Part shown: piece after piece, positions 16,891-26,645 of the stretch
How positions within the stretch are numbered: the stretch's first letter is position 1
Layout of the letters: each line of letters opens with the position of its first letter
Assembly (NCBI RefSeq): GCF_025148785.1
Contig: NZ_CP102271.1
Location: 338,001 to 402,000 of the forward strand
DNA length: 64,000 bases
Direction of reading: 5' to 3'
Source: Catenibacterium mitsuokai
Lineage (GTDB): Bacteria; Bacillota_I; Bacilli_A; Erysipelotrichales; Coprobacillaceae
The notes under the pieces: generated by a model
What the model saw: the letters and a program-made list of their open reading frames with translations, nothing else
The model's database searches: none
Told to the model about the DNA's origin: nothing
Translations under genes and position numbers: made by a program

Positions 16891-18744
16891 AGCGTTCATC
16901 TCTTCTGAAAGTTCTTCCCATTCCGTCATGAGTTCTTCTAATTGATTGTTTAAGTCTTCTAGTTCAGCAGTGATTTCATTATACTTCTGATAATCATTCA
17001 TCACTTCATCACTATGGAGTTCTTCTTCCTTCGCACTGATCTTCTCTTCAAAGTCAGAAATATCATTTTCTATCTTCTTTAATCTATTCTTCTTTTTCTT
17101 ATCAATAGTATTTTGAACCTTTACCGCTGTTTCTTTCACAACTTCTTCTACTTTACGATGTTCAAGATAATAAGCATAGTTACCACCAAATATTTCATCG
17201 CCATGAGGATTCATTTCCACAATCTTAGTAGCGAGCTTATTAATAAAATAGCGGTCATGAGAAATGAAAAGAATAGTACCAGGGAAATCTAATAATGCAT
17301 CTTCTAGTACTTCCTTAGACTGAATATCTAAGTGGTTTGTTGGTTCATCGAGAATCAAGAAGTTAGCTTTATTAAGTAATAACTTGATTAAGACAATACG
17401 TCCTTTTTCACCACCGGATAAAACATCAATTGTTTTAAATACATCTTCACCTTTGAATAAGAATGCAGCACAGATATTTCTGATTTCTGTATTATTCATA
17501 TCAGGATAAGCATCATGTATTTCATCAAAGATTGTCTTTTCAGGAGATAAAGAAGTCTGTTCCTGATCATAATAACCAATCATCACCTTAGAACCTAAAC
17601 GAATACGTCCATGTACAGGTAAATAGTCTTTAAGAATCAAATGGAACATTGTTGTTTTACCTACACCATTAGGACCAAGTAAAGCAACTCTTTCACCTTT
17701 CTTCACTTCAAAAGACACAGAATCGAACAATGGCTTATCAAAAGCCATAGCGACATCATCTACTTTTAAAACATCATAACCACTCTCTACTTCAGGCTCA
17801 AATGCAAAACGGATACTAGAAGGAAGACTTTCAGGTCTTTCTACTTTCTCCATACGTTCAAGTGCTTTCTCTTTAGATTCAGCACGTTTTATCTGTTTTT
17901 CACGGTTATAAGATTTTAAACGATCAATAGACTCCTGCATACGTTTAATATCTTTCTGGTTATTTAAATAATGTTTTAATTCTACATCACGATCATGCTT
18001 CTTGACTTCAGCATATTTAGAGTAGTTACATTTATAAATCTTACTCTTACCATTCTCTATTTCCATAATAGAAGTAGACACCTGATCAATAAAATAACGG
18101 TCATGAGATACCACAATTACAGCTTTATTATATTGTTTTAAATAGTTTTCCAACCATTCAATAGAATTTACATCAAGATGGTTAGTCGGTTCATCAAGTA
18201 ATAATAAATCAGGAGAACGTAATAACAACTGACCTAACGCAATTCTTGTCTTCTGTCCACCAGATAAAATACCAATTGGTTTATACCACATATCCTCATC
18301 AAAACCTAAACCATTCAAAACACCTTTGACTTGTGACTCCATGGCATAACCGCCTTCATCCTGGAATTTAGATAATAAAGAATCATATTGATTCATAATT
18401 GTATCTAAATCATTTGTCACAGCCATTTCCTGTTCCAATTCACGAATACGTTTCTCTATTTTCTTTAAATCTTCAAAAGGTTCTTCCAATGTTTCATAAA
18501 TACTCTTATTAAGATCAAACTTATGTTCCTGATTCAATGTACCAATACGAATATTCTTCGCAATAGTCATCATACCGTCATCATAAGCCTCTTCATTTAA
18601 AAGAATTCTAAGCAATGTACTCTTACCAGCACCATTAACACCTATGATGGCAAGCTTATCATGCTCTTCTATATGGAAAGTTATATTTTTTAGGACTTCT
18701 TTTCCTGAATAAGATTTAGTAAGTCCTGAACAAGATAATATCAT
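16888..18744 (-). CDS. ABC-F family ATPase
   Basis: Soluble tandem ABC protein of the ABC-F class, which binds ribosomes and acts in translation or ribosome protection; the exact subtype is not decided. Domain 1 has Walker A GVNGAGKST, signature LSGGQKTR and LLLDEPTNHLD. A long charged linker follows. Domain 2 has GPNGVGKTT, LSGGEKGR and LILDEPTNHLD. The C-terminal 70 residues form a predicted coiled coil (KKKKNRLKKIENDISDFEEK). There are no transmembrane segments. Start at 18744 (MILSCSGLTKSY) with GGGTGATG ahead; an upstream TTG at 18759 is less likely. About 618 residues. Confidence 0.92.
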   Translation of the reverse strand: MILSCSGLTKSYSGKEVLKNITFHIEEHDKLAIIGVNGAGKSTLLRILLNEEAYDDGMMTIAKNIRIGTLNQEHKFDLNKSIYETLEEPFEDLKKIEKRIRELEQEMAVTNDLDTIMNQYDSLLSKFQDEGGYAMESQVKGVLNGLGFDEDMWYKPIGILSGGQKTRIALGQLLLRSPDLLLLDEPTNHLDVNSIEWLENYLKQYNKAVIVVSHDRYFIDQVSTSIMEIENGKSKIYKCNYSKYAEVKKHDRDVELKHYLNNQKDIKRMQESIDRLKSYNREKQIKRAESKEKALERMEKVERPESLPSSIRFAFEPEVESGYDVLKVDDVAMAFDKPLFDSVSFEVKKGERVALLGPNGVGKTTMFHLILKDYLPVHGRIRLGSKVMIGYYDQEQTSLSPEKTIFDEIHDAYPDMNNTEIRNICAAFLFKGEDVFKTIDVLSGGEKGRIVLIKLLLNKANFLILDEPTNHLDIQSKEVLEDALLDFPGTILFISHDRYFINKLATKIVEMNPHGDEIFGGNYAYYLEHRKVEEVVKETAVKVQNTIDKKKKNRLKKIENDISDFEEKISAKEEELHSDEVMNDYQKYNEITAELEDLNNQLEELMTEWEELSEEMNA

Positions 18745-18762
18745 TTTTTCATCACCCAATGT

Positions 18763-18791
18763 ATTGTACCAATTTAACGAAATAAATACAA
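18763..18791 (-). promoter_or_regulatory. Promoter for the ABC-F gene
   Basis: Minus strand TTGTAT, 17-base spacer, TACAAT. It is back to back with the acn promoter. Confidence 0.65.
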
Positions 18792-18810
18792 ATTATCTTT
18801 GTTTTTTATA

Positions 18811-18839
18811 TTGCACATAGAATAGTATATGTGTATAAT
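18811..18839 (+). promoter_or_regulatory. Promoter of the acn-icd-gntR operon
   Basis: TTGCAC, 17-base spacer ending in TG, TATAAT. Strong match with an extended -10. Confidence 0.75.
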
Positions 18840-18849
18840 TGTATACAAT
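18838..18849. promoter_or_regulatory. Perfect palindrome over the acn transcription start
   Basis: ATTGTATACAAT, 12 bases and fully self-complementary, begins within the -10 and covers the expected +1. Its TGT...ACA halves resemble operators of FadR-type GntR proteins, and such a regulator is the third gene of this operon. Autoregulation is inferred. Confidence 0.6.
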
Positions 18850-18873
18850 GATAAACAAGGGGGAGAAGATTAT

Positions 18874-20793
18874 ATGAATCTAGCGTATAAAATCTTGAAT
18901 GCACATCTTAAAGAAGGAGAATTAGTTCCAGGAACATCTATTTGTATCGGAATTGACCAGACTTTAACACAGGATTCTACAGGTACAATGGCTTATCTTC
19001 AGTTAGAAGCAATGAATGTAGGTCATGTTGCAGTAGAAAAAGCCGTGGCTTATATTGACCATAACATGCTTCAGACTGGTTTTGAAAACATGGATGACCA
19101 TGAATTTATTAAATCAGTTGCAAGAAAACATGGTATCACATTCTCTAAACCAGGTAATGGTGTCTGTCATCAGTTACAGCTTGAAAATTTTTCACATCCA
19201 GGTAAGACGCTTATTGGTTCAGATTCTCATACACCAACATGTGGTGCAATGGGTATGATTGCGATTGGTGCAGGAGGACTTGATGTAGCTGTTGCCATGG
19301 CAACAGGTAAGTACTATGTTCAGTGTCCATCAGTTTTACAGGTTAAACTAACAGGACGTAAAGCACCTTGGGTATCTGCAAAAGATGTTATCTTAAAAAT
19401 TCTACAGGAATTATCTGTAAAAGGTGGGGTTAATAAGATTGTTGAATATACAGGTGAAGGTTTAAGTGATCTTTCATTAACTGACCGTGCGACTATTTGT
19501 AACATGGGTGCAGAACTAGGTGCGACTACTTCAGTATTCCCAACAGATGAAAATACTTTAGCTTACTTAAAACAGCAGGGTAGAGAAGATGAATATGTTG
19601 AAATGAAAGCGGATGATGATGCAACATATGATGAAACTATTGAAATCGATATGTCTACATTAGTTCCTATGGTTGCTCAGCCTCATTCACCAGATAATGT
19701 AGTAGATGTAAAAGAATTAGAAGGTATGAAGATCAATCAGGTAGTCATTGGTTCTTGTACAAACTCATCTTTACCAGATATGATGCGTGCAGCAAAGATC
19801 TTAAAAGGTCGTAAAGTGGCTGAAGATGTTTCTTTAGTTATCGCGCCAGGTTCATCTTCTATTCTTTCTATGCTTGCACAAAATGGTGCTCTTGCAGATA
19901 TGATTCATGCAGGTGCAAGAATTCTTGAATGTGGATGTGGTCCTTGTATCGGTATGGGACAGGCTCCATTATCAAAAGGTGTATCTTTAAGAACAATCAA
20001 CCGTAACTTTAAAGGACGTTCTGGTACAAATGATGCAAGTGTATATCTTGTATCTCCAGAAGTTGCTGCATTGTCTGCAGTCAAAGGTTATTTATCACAG
20101 GAATTTGAAGATGATATGGTATTAGAAGAAGTACCAGATACACCATTTGTGAAGAATCCTAACTTCTTTATTAGTGAATATATCCCTGATAATGAAATCT
20201 ATATGGGACCTAATATCAAACCAGTTCCTAGAGGAGATAAGTTAACAGATACAGTAAGCGGTAAAGTTGTATTAAAAGTAGGAGACAATATTTCTACAGA
20301 CCATATCGTACCTTCTGATTCTAAATTACTTCCATTCCGTTCTAATGTCCCTCATTTAGCTAAGTTCTCATTCTCTAAGGTAGATCCTGAATTCTATAAT
20401 AGAGCCGTTAAAAACAATGGTGGTTTCATTGTAGGTGGAGATAACTATGGACAGGGTTCATCAAGAGAACATGCTGCATTAGTACCTAACTACTTAAAGA
20501 TCAAAGCTATCTTTGCCATTTCATTTGCGAGAATTCATCGTTCTAACTTAATCAACAATGGTATTCTTCCACTTGTTATTGATGCGAAAGATTACGATTT
20601 CTTCAATGATCAGGATGATTACGAATTAAGTGATTTATTAACATCTGTAGAAGAAGGTAAAGACATTGTAGTGACTAATAAGAATACAACTGAAACTATT
20701 ACAGCACATCTATCATTATCAGCACGTGAAAAAGTCATGATTCAGTATGGTGGATTATTAAATGCAATTAAAGAACTAGGAGGAGATTTCTAA
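18874..20793 (+). CDS. acn: Aconitate hydratase (aconitase)
   Basis: 4Fe-4S enzyme converting citrate to isocitrate. Start at 18874 (MNLAYKILNAHL) with GGGGGAG ahead; the upstream ATG at 18829 overlaps the promoter. 639 residues, the shorter mitochondrial-like architecture rather than the roughly 890-residue AcnA. Seen are GSDSHTPTCGAMG, the first cluster Cys in GSCTNSS, the Cys pair in ECGCGPCIGMGQ, and the swivel domain with GDNYGQGSSREHAA. Its stop overlaps the icd start by one base (TAATG). With icd it makes 2-oxoglutarate for glutamate synthesis; citrate synthase is not in the window. Confidence 0.95.
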   Translation: MNLAYKILNAHLKEGELVPGTSICIGIDQTLTQDSTGTMAYLQLEAMNVGHVAVEKAVAYIDHNMLQTGFENMDDHEFIKSVARKHGITFSKPGNGVCHQLQLENFSHPGKTLIGSDSHTPTCGAMGMIAIGAGGLDVAVAMATGKYYVQCPSVLQVKLTGRKAPWVSAKDVILKILQELSVKGGVNKIVEYTGEGLSDLSLTDRATICNMGAELGATTSVFPTDENTLAYLKQQGREDEYVEMKADDDATYDETIEIDMSTLVPMVAQPHSPDNVVDVKELEGMKINQVVIGSCTNSSLPDMMRAAKILKGRKVAEDVSLVIAPGSSSILSMLAQNGALADMIHAGARILECGCGPCIGMGQAPLSKGVSLRTINRNFKGRSGTNDASVYLVSPEVAALSAVKGYLSQEFEDDMVLEEVPDTPFVKNPNFFISEYIPDNEIYMGPNIKPVPRGDKLTDTVSGKVVLKVGDNISTDHIVPSDSKLLPFRSNVPHLAKFSFSKVDPEFYNRAVKNNGGFIVGGDNYGQGSSREHAALVPNYLKIKAIFAISFARIHRSNLINNGILPLVIDAKDYDFFNDQDDYELSDLLTSVEEGKDIVVTNKNTTETITAHLSLSAREKVMIQYGGLLNAIKELGGDF

Positions 20794-21785
20794 TGAAAGC
20801 AGTACTTATTCCAGGTGATGGTATTGGACCAGAGATTTCAGCAAGTGTTGAATCTATCACAAAAGCAATGAACCTAGATATTGAATGGGTTAAATATAGA
20901 GCAGGTGCAGAATATGCGAAAGAAACAGGTGAAGTATGGGAATCCGGTCTTGTAGATGCAATTGAAGAATATAAATGGGCATTAAAAGGTCCTACAGCAA
21001 CTCCAATTGGAACAGGTTTTAGAAGTGTGAATGTCGCATTAAGACAGAAATTTTCTACTTATGCCAATGTACGTCCTTTACGTAACTTCAAGGGTATTGA
21101 TTCTAAATATGAAAATATTGACTTAGTCATCATTAGAGAAAATACGGAAGATTTATATAAAGGTATTGAATATATGCTCACTGATGATATTGCGAATGGT
21201 GTTAAGTTAATCACTAGAGAAGCTTCTACACGTATTTGTCGTTATGCATTTGAATATGCACGTACAAATAACAGAAAAAAAGTGACAGCCATCCATAAAG
21301 CCAATATAATGAAATATACAGATGGTCTTTTCCTTGATTGTTATAGAGAAGTGGCAAAAGACTATCCAGAAATAGAAACACAGGAAGTTATTATTGATAA
21401 TATGTGTATGCAGCTTGTACAGCGTCCAGAAACATTTGATGTCCTTGTTGCACCAAACTTATATGGGGATATTGTTTCTGACTTATGTGCAGGTCTTGTA
21501 GGTGGTCTTGGTATTGCACCATCAGGTAATATTGGTGACGACTACCGTATTTATGAAGCTGTTCATGGCAGTGCACCTGATATTGCAGGTAAAGGTATTG
21601 CGAACCCAAGTTCTTTAATTCTTGCATTCGCAATGATGCTTGAAGCATTAAATAAACAGAAAGAAGCACAATCTTTAAGAGAAGCCTTAGCAGCAGTCGT
21701 AGAAGAAGGTAAGTTTACAACACCTGATATTGGTGGACAGGCAACTACAAAAGAGTTTACAGACGCAATTATCGATAAATTATAA
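20793..21785 (+). CDS. icd: Isocitrate dehydrogenase, NAD-type, short form
   Basis: Oxidative decarboxylation of isocitrate to 2-oxoglutarate. 330 residues of the isocitrate/isopropylmalate dehydrogenase family. GFRSVNVALRQKF has the Ser and Asn-Val-Ala-Leu-Arg set expected for isocitrate rather than isopropylmalate. IRENTEDLYKGIE, IHKANIMKYTDG, the metal Asp in NLYGDIVSD and EAVHGSAPDIAGKG are all present. Translationally coupled to acn through TAATG. Position after aconitase settles the substrate against homologues such as LeuB. Confidence 0.92.
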   Translation: MKAVLIPGDGIGPEISASVESITKAMNLDIEWVKYRAGAEYAKETGEVWESGLVDAIEEYKWALKGPTATPIGTGFRSVNVALRQKFSTYANVRPLRNFKGIDSKYENIDLVIIRENTEDLYKGIEYMLTDDIANGVKLITREASTRICRYAFEYARTNNRKKVTAIHKANIMKYTDGLFLDCYREVAKDYPEIETQEVIIDNMCMQLVQRPETFDVLVAPNLYGDIVSDLCAGLVGGLGIAPSGNIGDDYRIYEAVHGSAPDIAGKGIANPSSLILAFAMMLEALNKQKEAQSLREALAAVVEEGKFTTPDIGGQATTKEFTDAIIDKL

Positions 21786-21800
21786 GAGGAGGGACAAAGA

Positions 21801-22475
21801 ATGCCATCTCATAGCATTTTTGAATCAACTTCCCATGGATCATTGGGCTCTAAAATATTTATCTTATTACGTGATCGTATTCTTAATGAAAGTTATAAAT
21901 GCGGTGATAAATTAAATGAATTAACACTTGCGAAAGAGTTGAAGATTTCTCGTACACCTATTAGAGAAGCATTAAAACAGCTAGAATTAGAAGGTTTAGT
22001 AGAAAGTATTCCTAATAAAGGTGTTTATGTCAAAGGTTTTTCACCTCGTGATATTGATGATATGTTTGAAATACGTCTTTCTCTAGAAGGATTAGCTGTT
22101 TCATTCGCAATTGATCGTATGGATGAAGTGCATCTTGCTAAAATTAAAGAAGTATTTGAATTGCTAGAATTCTATACTACAAAGAGTGACTTTGATAAAG
22201 TGAATGATTTTAATATTCTATTCCATGAATCTATTTATCAGGCAACACAGTCTACCTATTTTGAACAGATTCTTAAGGATATTCATTACTATGTCTCTGT
22301 GACATCAAGACATTCTATTGCGCGTCCTGAACGTTTAGAATCATCACTTGCAGAACATCGTGCTATTCTAGAAGCCATCATTGATGGAGACAAAGATGAA
22401 GCAACAGAACGTATTCAAAGACATATTCGTAAAACACAGATGCTTGTAAGAAAATATTATGCAACAAGAAAGTAG
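21801..22475 (+). CDS. GntR-family regulator with FCD domain
   Basis: Winged-helix regulator of the FadR subfamily. 224 residues. The N-terminal DNA-binding part (about 15-85) contains KISRTPIREALKQLELEGLV. The FCD domain has the metal/ligand residues in FNILFHESIYQA and EHRAILEAIIDGD. It starts 15 bases after icd behind AGAGGAGGG, so it belongs to the acn-icd operon, and probably senses citrate or a related acid and controls the promoter at 18811 through the palindrome at 18838. This role is inferred from arrangement only. Confidence 0.9.
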   Translation: MPSHSIFESTSHGSLGSKIFILLRDRILNESYKCGDKLNELTLAKELKISRTPIREALKQLELEGLVESIPNKGVYVKGFSPRDIDDMFEIRLSLEGLAVSFAIDRMDEVHLAKIKEVFELLEFYTTKSDFDKVNDFNILFHESIYQATQSTYFEQILKDIHYYVSVTSRHSIARPERLESSLAEHRAILEAIIDGDKDEATERIQRHIRKTQMLVRKYYATRK

Positions 22476-22494
22476 GGTCAACCTACTTTTTTTG
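22469..22494 (+). terminator. Operon terminator overlapping the gntR stop
   Basis: AAAGTAGG, loop GTCAA, CCTACTTT, T run; the TAG stop lies inside the stem. Confidence 0.85.
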
Positions 22495-22521
22495 TTGTAG
22501 AATGATATCAGGAGGGTATTT

Positions 22522-23628
22522 ATGCTTACACCAAAACATTTGATTAAAAAAGAAAAGAATGACTATCGCTTGATTGCGATATCAGATATACATGGTCATT
22601 TAGACCGCTTTAAAGAATTACTAAGAAAAGTGAATTATGATCCTGTAGAGGATTATTTGGTGATTATTGGTGACTTTGTAGAAAAAGGAGACCAGGTATT
22701 AGAAACAATACACTTTATTATGAATCTTTCACGTTTTCCCAAGTGTTATGTTTTGATGGGTAATTGTGAATGGGCGATGAATGCATTACTTACTATTCCA
22801 GAAATTGCAGGAGAAATTCCTAAGTATTTAAAGAGAAATAGTAAGAACGGTATTATTAGAGATATTTATAATCATGAACATTTTAGTGATGGACATGAAA
22901 CACCTTTAGGTATGCAGAAGATCATGGCTGGAAAGCTTAAACAAGAATTAAAGTTCATGTCTCATTTACCCACTACATTATTATTTAATGACTATTTATT
23001 TGTCCATGCAGGTGTAGAACCAAGAGATAATTATAAGGAGTGTGGTTTATCATCTTACCTCGAACTCCAACATTTTTATGAATTAGGACATTCATTAAAG
23101 TATACAGTTGTTGTAGGACATCTTCCTACATCCAATTATTTCCCTCGTTCTATTCATAATGACATTATTATAGATGAAGAAAAGAAGATCATCTGTATTG
23201 ATGGAGGAACAGGTGTGAAACCTATCTCACAATTAAATGCGCTTATTATTCATAGTTATAAGGGGGAAGTGACATATCAAACAGAATGTGTACAGCCATT
23301 TCCTGTAGGCGTATTAAATAAAGATCTTTATGGTAATGGTGAAGTAGACCATAAGATAGCTTTTCCTGATTATGAAGTGAAGATCATGAAGAAAGGAAAA
23401 GAGTTTAGTCAATGTTATAGAGTGAGTGATCATGTAATGATCTCTATTAAGAATGAATTCTTATATGAAAGAAATCATCATCTCTATTGTTTAGATGATT
23501 ATACAGATCATTGGTTTATAGGTGAAAAAGGAACAGAAGTCAAGATTGCAGGTGTCTATGGACATTATGTTTATGTCATCTGTGGTGCACAGGTAGGTTG
23601 GGTCAATGAAGAAGACATCGATTATTAA
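22522..23628 (+). CDS. Calcineurin-like phosphoesterase with C-terminal SH3-like region
   Basis: PPP-type metallophosphatase: ISDIHGHLDRF, IGDFVEKG, MGNCEW, FVHAGVEPRD and VVGHLPT supply the two-metal site. About 250 residues of phosphatase are followed by 110 residues rich in strands that end in VYVICGAQVGWVNEEDI, resembling a bacterial SH3 repeat. Such proteins can act on phosphoproteins or dinucleotide polyphosphates; the substrate is unknown. No signal peptide. The last 23 bases overlap the start of the exported glucosaminidase-like gene, so the two are coupled, and both carry an SH3-like segment. Confidence 0.8.
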   Translation: MLTPKHLIKKEKNDYRLIAISDIHGHLDRFKELLRKVNYDPVEDYLVIIGDFVEKGDQVLETIHFIMNLSRFPKCYVLMGNCEWAMNALLTIPEIAGEIPKYLKRNSKNGIIRDIYNHEHFSDGHETPLGMQKIMAGKLKQELKFMSHLPTTLLFNDYLFVHAGVEPRDNYKECGLSSYLELQHFYELGHSLKYTVVVGHLPTSNYFPRSIHNDIIIDEEKKIICIDGGTGVKPISQLNALIIHSYKGEVTYQTECVQPFPVGVLNKDLYGNGEVDHKIAFPDYEVKIMKKGKEFSQCYRVSDHVMISIKNEFLYERNHHLYCLDDYTDHWFIGEKGTEVKIAGVYGHYVYVICGAQVGWVNEEDIDY

Positions 23629-24928
23629 GATAGTATGTGTGATAGCTGTGTTATTAAGCATCATCACTTATCAGACGTTCTTTTCTTATAAGAAACTTGA
23701 TCCTCATATTGTATTAGTCAAAGAGAGTACGTCATTTTTACATCAAACACTTACAATGGGACAGCCTTTGGTTGTAGAAGGACAAAGAGGCTCTCAATAT
23801 TATGGCTATTTATATGTGAATGGAAAGAAGAAGGAAGGCTATATTTCAAGTAAAAAGGTACAACCTTATACATTTGATGAATCTTTTGAAAAAGAACTCA
23901 CATCATTCCCTGATAGTTATAAACAACCGTTACGCTTCTTACATGCACTTTATCCAGAGTGGCGCTATGTGCCTCTTAATACTTCTTTAGACTTTAATGA
24001 CACGGCTTCTATTTTCCAAAGTAAGTCATTGATAGATACAAATGCTTCTTCAATGATCGCTTCTCCTGATATTATAGAAGGACAGACATGGTGTCGTGTT
24101 TCTTTTAATGCAGCCCGTTATTTTTTGGATTCACGCAATGGTTTGGATGCTTATCATGCGCTGATGTTTGAGAAGCTCACTTATAATCCTTCTGAAACAT
24201 TACAGGAAGGAAAAAGAATGCTGGCAGGAACTGAAATGTCAGGTATAGAACCGCAGTCTAAAAAAGACTGGGCCGAACTCTATCGTTACAGTGCAGAAGT
24301 AAATAATATATCTATGTCATTACTCATTACCCGTGCGATTCAGGAACAGTCTGGTGGAGGGCTTGGACTTCGTGGAGGACATGCAAGAAATAATCCGCAA
24401 GGACCTCTTTTCTATAATATATATAATATCGGAGCAAATAGTAGTGATCAGGATGGAATAGACTTTGCGGCATCAAGAAACTGGGATACAAGAGAAAAAG
24501 CCATCCTTTATGGCTCTAAGTATCTATCAGATAACTATATTACGAAAGGACAGGATTCACTTTATCTGCAGAAATTTGATGTCCACAACAATAATCCTGG
24601 TCATCATTATTATATGTCCAACATCCGAGCACCTTATAGTGAAGCAAAGAATATGTTAAGAGGGTACAAGTCTAATAATATGGATCATGTGAAACGTATA
24701 CTAGAAATACCACTTTATACTCATATGCCTGTCTATAATGCTTATCCTATTTCTACTGATATCAAATATGCAGGAACTATTATGAAGAATCCTCATTGTG
24801 AATATCAAATAGCGGATACATATAAGAACTTGACTGAAAATGTAGATTATATCTCTATCAATCACAAAACCTATACACATATTGTAGGTTTAAATAACTA
24901 CTATGGTTCATGTGATATTCCAAAATAA
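23606..24928 (+). CDS. Exported glucosaminidase-like wall hydrolase with SH3-like region
   Basis: 440 residues. The N-terminal signal anchor (about 7-25: IIKIVCVIAVLLSIITYQTF) places the rest outside the membrane. An SH3-like segment (about 35-85, ending KKEGYISSKKV) is followed by FLHALYPEWRYVPLNTSLDF, a motif that precedes the catalytic part in LytD/endo-beta-N-acetylglucosaminidase relatives. The catalytic region holds SMSLLITRAIQEQSGG with a probable catalytic Glu, and FYNIYNIGA. Probable peptidoglycan N-acetylglucosaminidase. It overlaps the phosphoesterase gene. Its 3' side is occupied by the IS element. Confidence 0.8.
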   Translation: MKKTSIIKIVCVIAVLLSIITYQTFFSYKKLDPHIVLVKESTSFLHQTLTMGQPLVVEGQRGSQYYGYLYVNGKKKEGYISSKKVQPYTFDESFEKELTSFPDSYKQPLRFLHALYPEWRYVPLNTSLDFNDTASIFQSKSLIDTNASSMIASPDIIEGQTWCRVSFNAARYFLDSRNGLDAYHALMFEKLTYNPSETLQEGKRMLAGTEMSGIEPQSKKDWAELYRYSAEVNNISMSLLITRAIQEQSGGGLGLRGGHARNNPQGPLFYNIYNIGANSSDQDGIDFAASRNWDTREKAILYGSKYLSDNYITKGQDSLYLQKFDVHNNNPGHHYYMSNIRAPYSEAKNMLRGYKSNNMDHVKRILEIPLYTHMPVYNAYPISTDIKYAGTIMKNPHCEYQIADTYKNLTENVDYISINHKTYTHIVGLNNYYGSCDIPK

Positions 24929-25011
24929 TATTTTCATAAATAAATCCTTTCGTTTGTCATAGGCGGAAACCCACTGCCAATAGGTGGGAGGAGCCTCGTA
25001 AATCGTATCTA

Positions 25012-25416
25012 TTATCCCTGACTTTCAACATATTTTTGTATAGTTGCTGATGACACTTCTCCAATGCTACAAGCAAAATAACCATCTGACCAAAATGTTT
25101 TTTCCTTCCAATACTGTTTTGATAAGATCGAACTATACTTATGCCATAAGTGGTATGTTGTTGCCTGCTTTACAATTTTGACAATATCGCAAACTCTATC
25201 TGTTGTGTCGTAACTTAATAAGAAATGTATATGGTCTTTGTCAGTTTCTATCGCAATAATTTTGTAGCCACGCGTATTAGCTATATCGAGAATCTCTTGT
25301 TTCACATCATCAGTAATAGAGCCTTTTAGTAGTTGCTTACGGTATTTGGTTACTAGAACTATATGTACTTTCAGACTGTATTTTCGTCTGTTATGACGAT
25401 TGTATCTACTATCCAC
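25012..25416 (-). CDS. tnpA: IS200/IS605 TnpA transposase (Y1 HUH)
   Basis: Single-strand DNA transposase that cuts and joins element ends. 134 residues. The HUH metal motif is His62-Ile-His64 in DKDHIHFLLSY and the nucleophile is Tyr129 in ATIQKYVESQG, so the active site appears intact. RRKYSLKVHIVLVTKYR is the usual start. Divergent from tnpB with about 90 bases between the start codons. Confidence 0.95.
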   Translation of the reverse strand: MDSRYNRHNRRKYSLKVHIVLVTKYRKQLLKGSITDDVKQEILDIANTRGYKIIAIETDKDHIHFLLSYDTTDRVCDIVKIVKQATTYHLWHKYSSILSKQYWKEKTFWSDGYFACSIGEVSSATIQKYVESQG

Positions 25417-25505
25417 AGTTCACCTCAAAATATAGATATTTCGCTGTAAATTAGATATAATTTAGATATAACATATAGTGAAATATCTATGAAAGGAGTA
25501 CATCT

Positions 25506-26645
25506 ATGGAACAGATGACTATTACAGCTAAAATTCAAATAATCGTTGCTGAAACAGATAAGTTTTTGCTTGATGAGACTATGTCTGTTTATCGTAATGC
25601 CTGTAATTATGTTTCAGACTATGTATTTCGCACTCATGACTTAAAGCAGTTTTCACTTAATAAAGCTTTGTATTCTACTTTACGAGAAAAGTTTAACCTT
25701 AAATCGCAGATGGCTCAGTCTGTTTTGAAGACTGTTATCGCCAGATATAAGACCATTCTTGAAAATCAGAATGAGTGGATTAAACCATCGTTCAAAAAGC
25801 CTCAGTACGACCTGGTTTGGAACAGAGATTATTCCTTGACACAAAACTGTTTTTCAATCAATACGCTTAATGGTCGTGTAAAGTTATCTTATTTTTCAGA
25901 TGGAATGTCTAAGTATTTCAATCATACGATTTATAAGTTTGGTACTGCAAAACTTGTAAATAAGCATGGTAAATACCATCTGTATATACCAGTTACCTAT
26001 GAGGTTAAAGAAAGTAATATTTCTGACATCTGCAATGTTGTAGGTATTGACAGAGGTATTAACTTTGTTGTTGCAACTTATGACAGCAACCATAAGTCTG
26101 GATTTGTTAGTGGGAAAGCTATTAAACAGAAACGTGCTAACTATTCCAAGCTTCGCAAAGAACTTCAAATGCGACATACGCCATCCTCAAGACGAAGACT
26201 AAAAGCTATCGGTCAGCGAGAAAACCGTTGGATGCAGGATGTTAACCATCAGGTATCGAAGGCACTCGTTGAAAACAACCCAAAGCACACTCTCTTTGTA
26301 TTGGAAGATTTGTCAGGTATTCGTAATGCTACAGAACGAGTTAAAACAAAAAATCGTTATGTTTCTGTGTCATGGTCTTTCTATGACCTTGAGCAGAAAC
26401 TAATCTACAAAGCAAAACAGAATCAGTCTTCTGTTATTAAGGTAGACCCTCGCTATACAAGTCAGTGCTGCCCTTGCTGTGGACATGTTGAAAAGTCTAA
26501 CCGCAATAAGAAGATACATCTGTTTACCTGCAAAAAATGTGGTTATAAATCTAATGATGACCGCATTGGAGCTATGAATCTGTATCGTATGGGAATAAAC
26601 TATCTTGCAGATAGCCAAGTACCTAATACAGTTGTAGCAGAGTAA
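25506..26645 (+). CDS. tnpB: TnpB RNA-guided nuclease of IS605-type element
   Basis: Homologue of the Cas12 ancestor; in characterised members TnpB cuts DNA guided by an RNA made from the element's right end. 379 residues. The RuvC triad appears intact: Asp182 (VVGIDRGIN), Glu267 (FVLEDLSG), Asp352 (SNDDRIGAMNL). Zinc-ribbon Cys pairs are at 321-325 (CCPCCG) and 342-345 (CKKCG). GAAAGGAG precedes the ATG. Same strand as the GH1 gene that follows. Probably active, since both tnpA and tnpB are uninterrupted. Confidence 0.94.
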   Translation: MEQMTITAKIQIIVAETDKFLLDETMSVYRNACNYVSDYVFRTHDLKQFSLNKALYSTLREKFNLKSQMAQSVLKTVIARYKTILENQNEWIKPSFKKPQYDLVWNRDYSLTQNCFSINTLNGRVKLSYFSDGMSKYFNHTIYKFGTAKLVNKHGKYHLYIPVTYEVKESNISDICNVVGIDRGINFVVATYDSNHKSGFVSGKAIKQKRANYSKLRKELQMRHTPSSRRRLKAIGQRENRWMQDVNHQVSKALVENNPKHTLFVLEDLSGIRNATERVKTKNRYVSVSWSFYDLEQKLIYKAKQNQSSVIKVDPRYTSQCCPCCGHVEKSNRNKKIHLFTCKKCGYKSNDDRIGAMNLYRMGINYLADSQVPNTVVAE

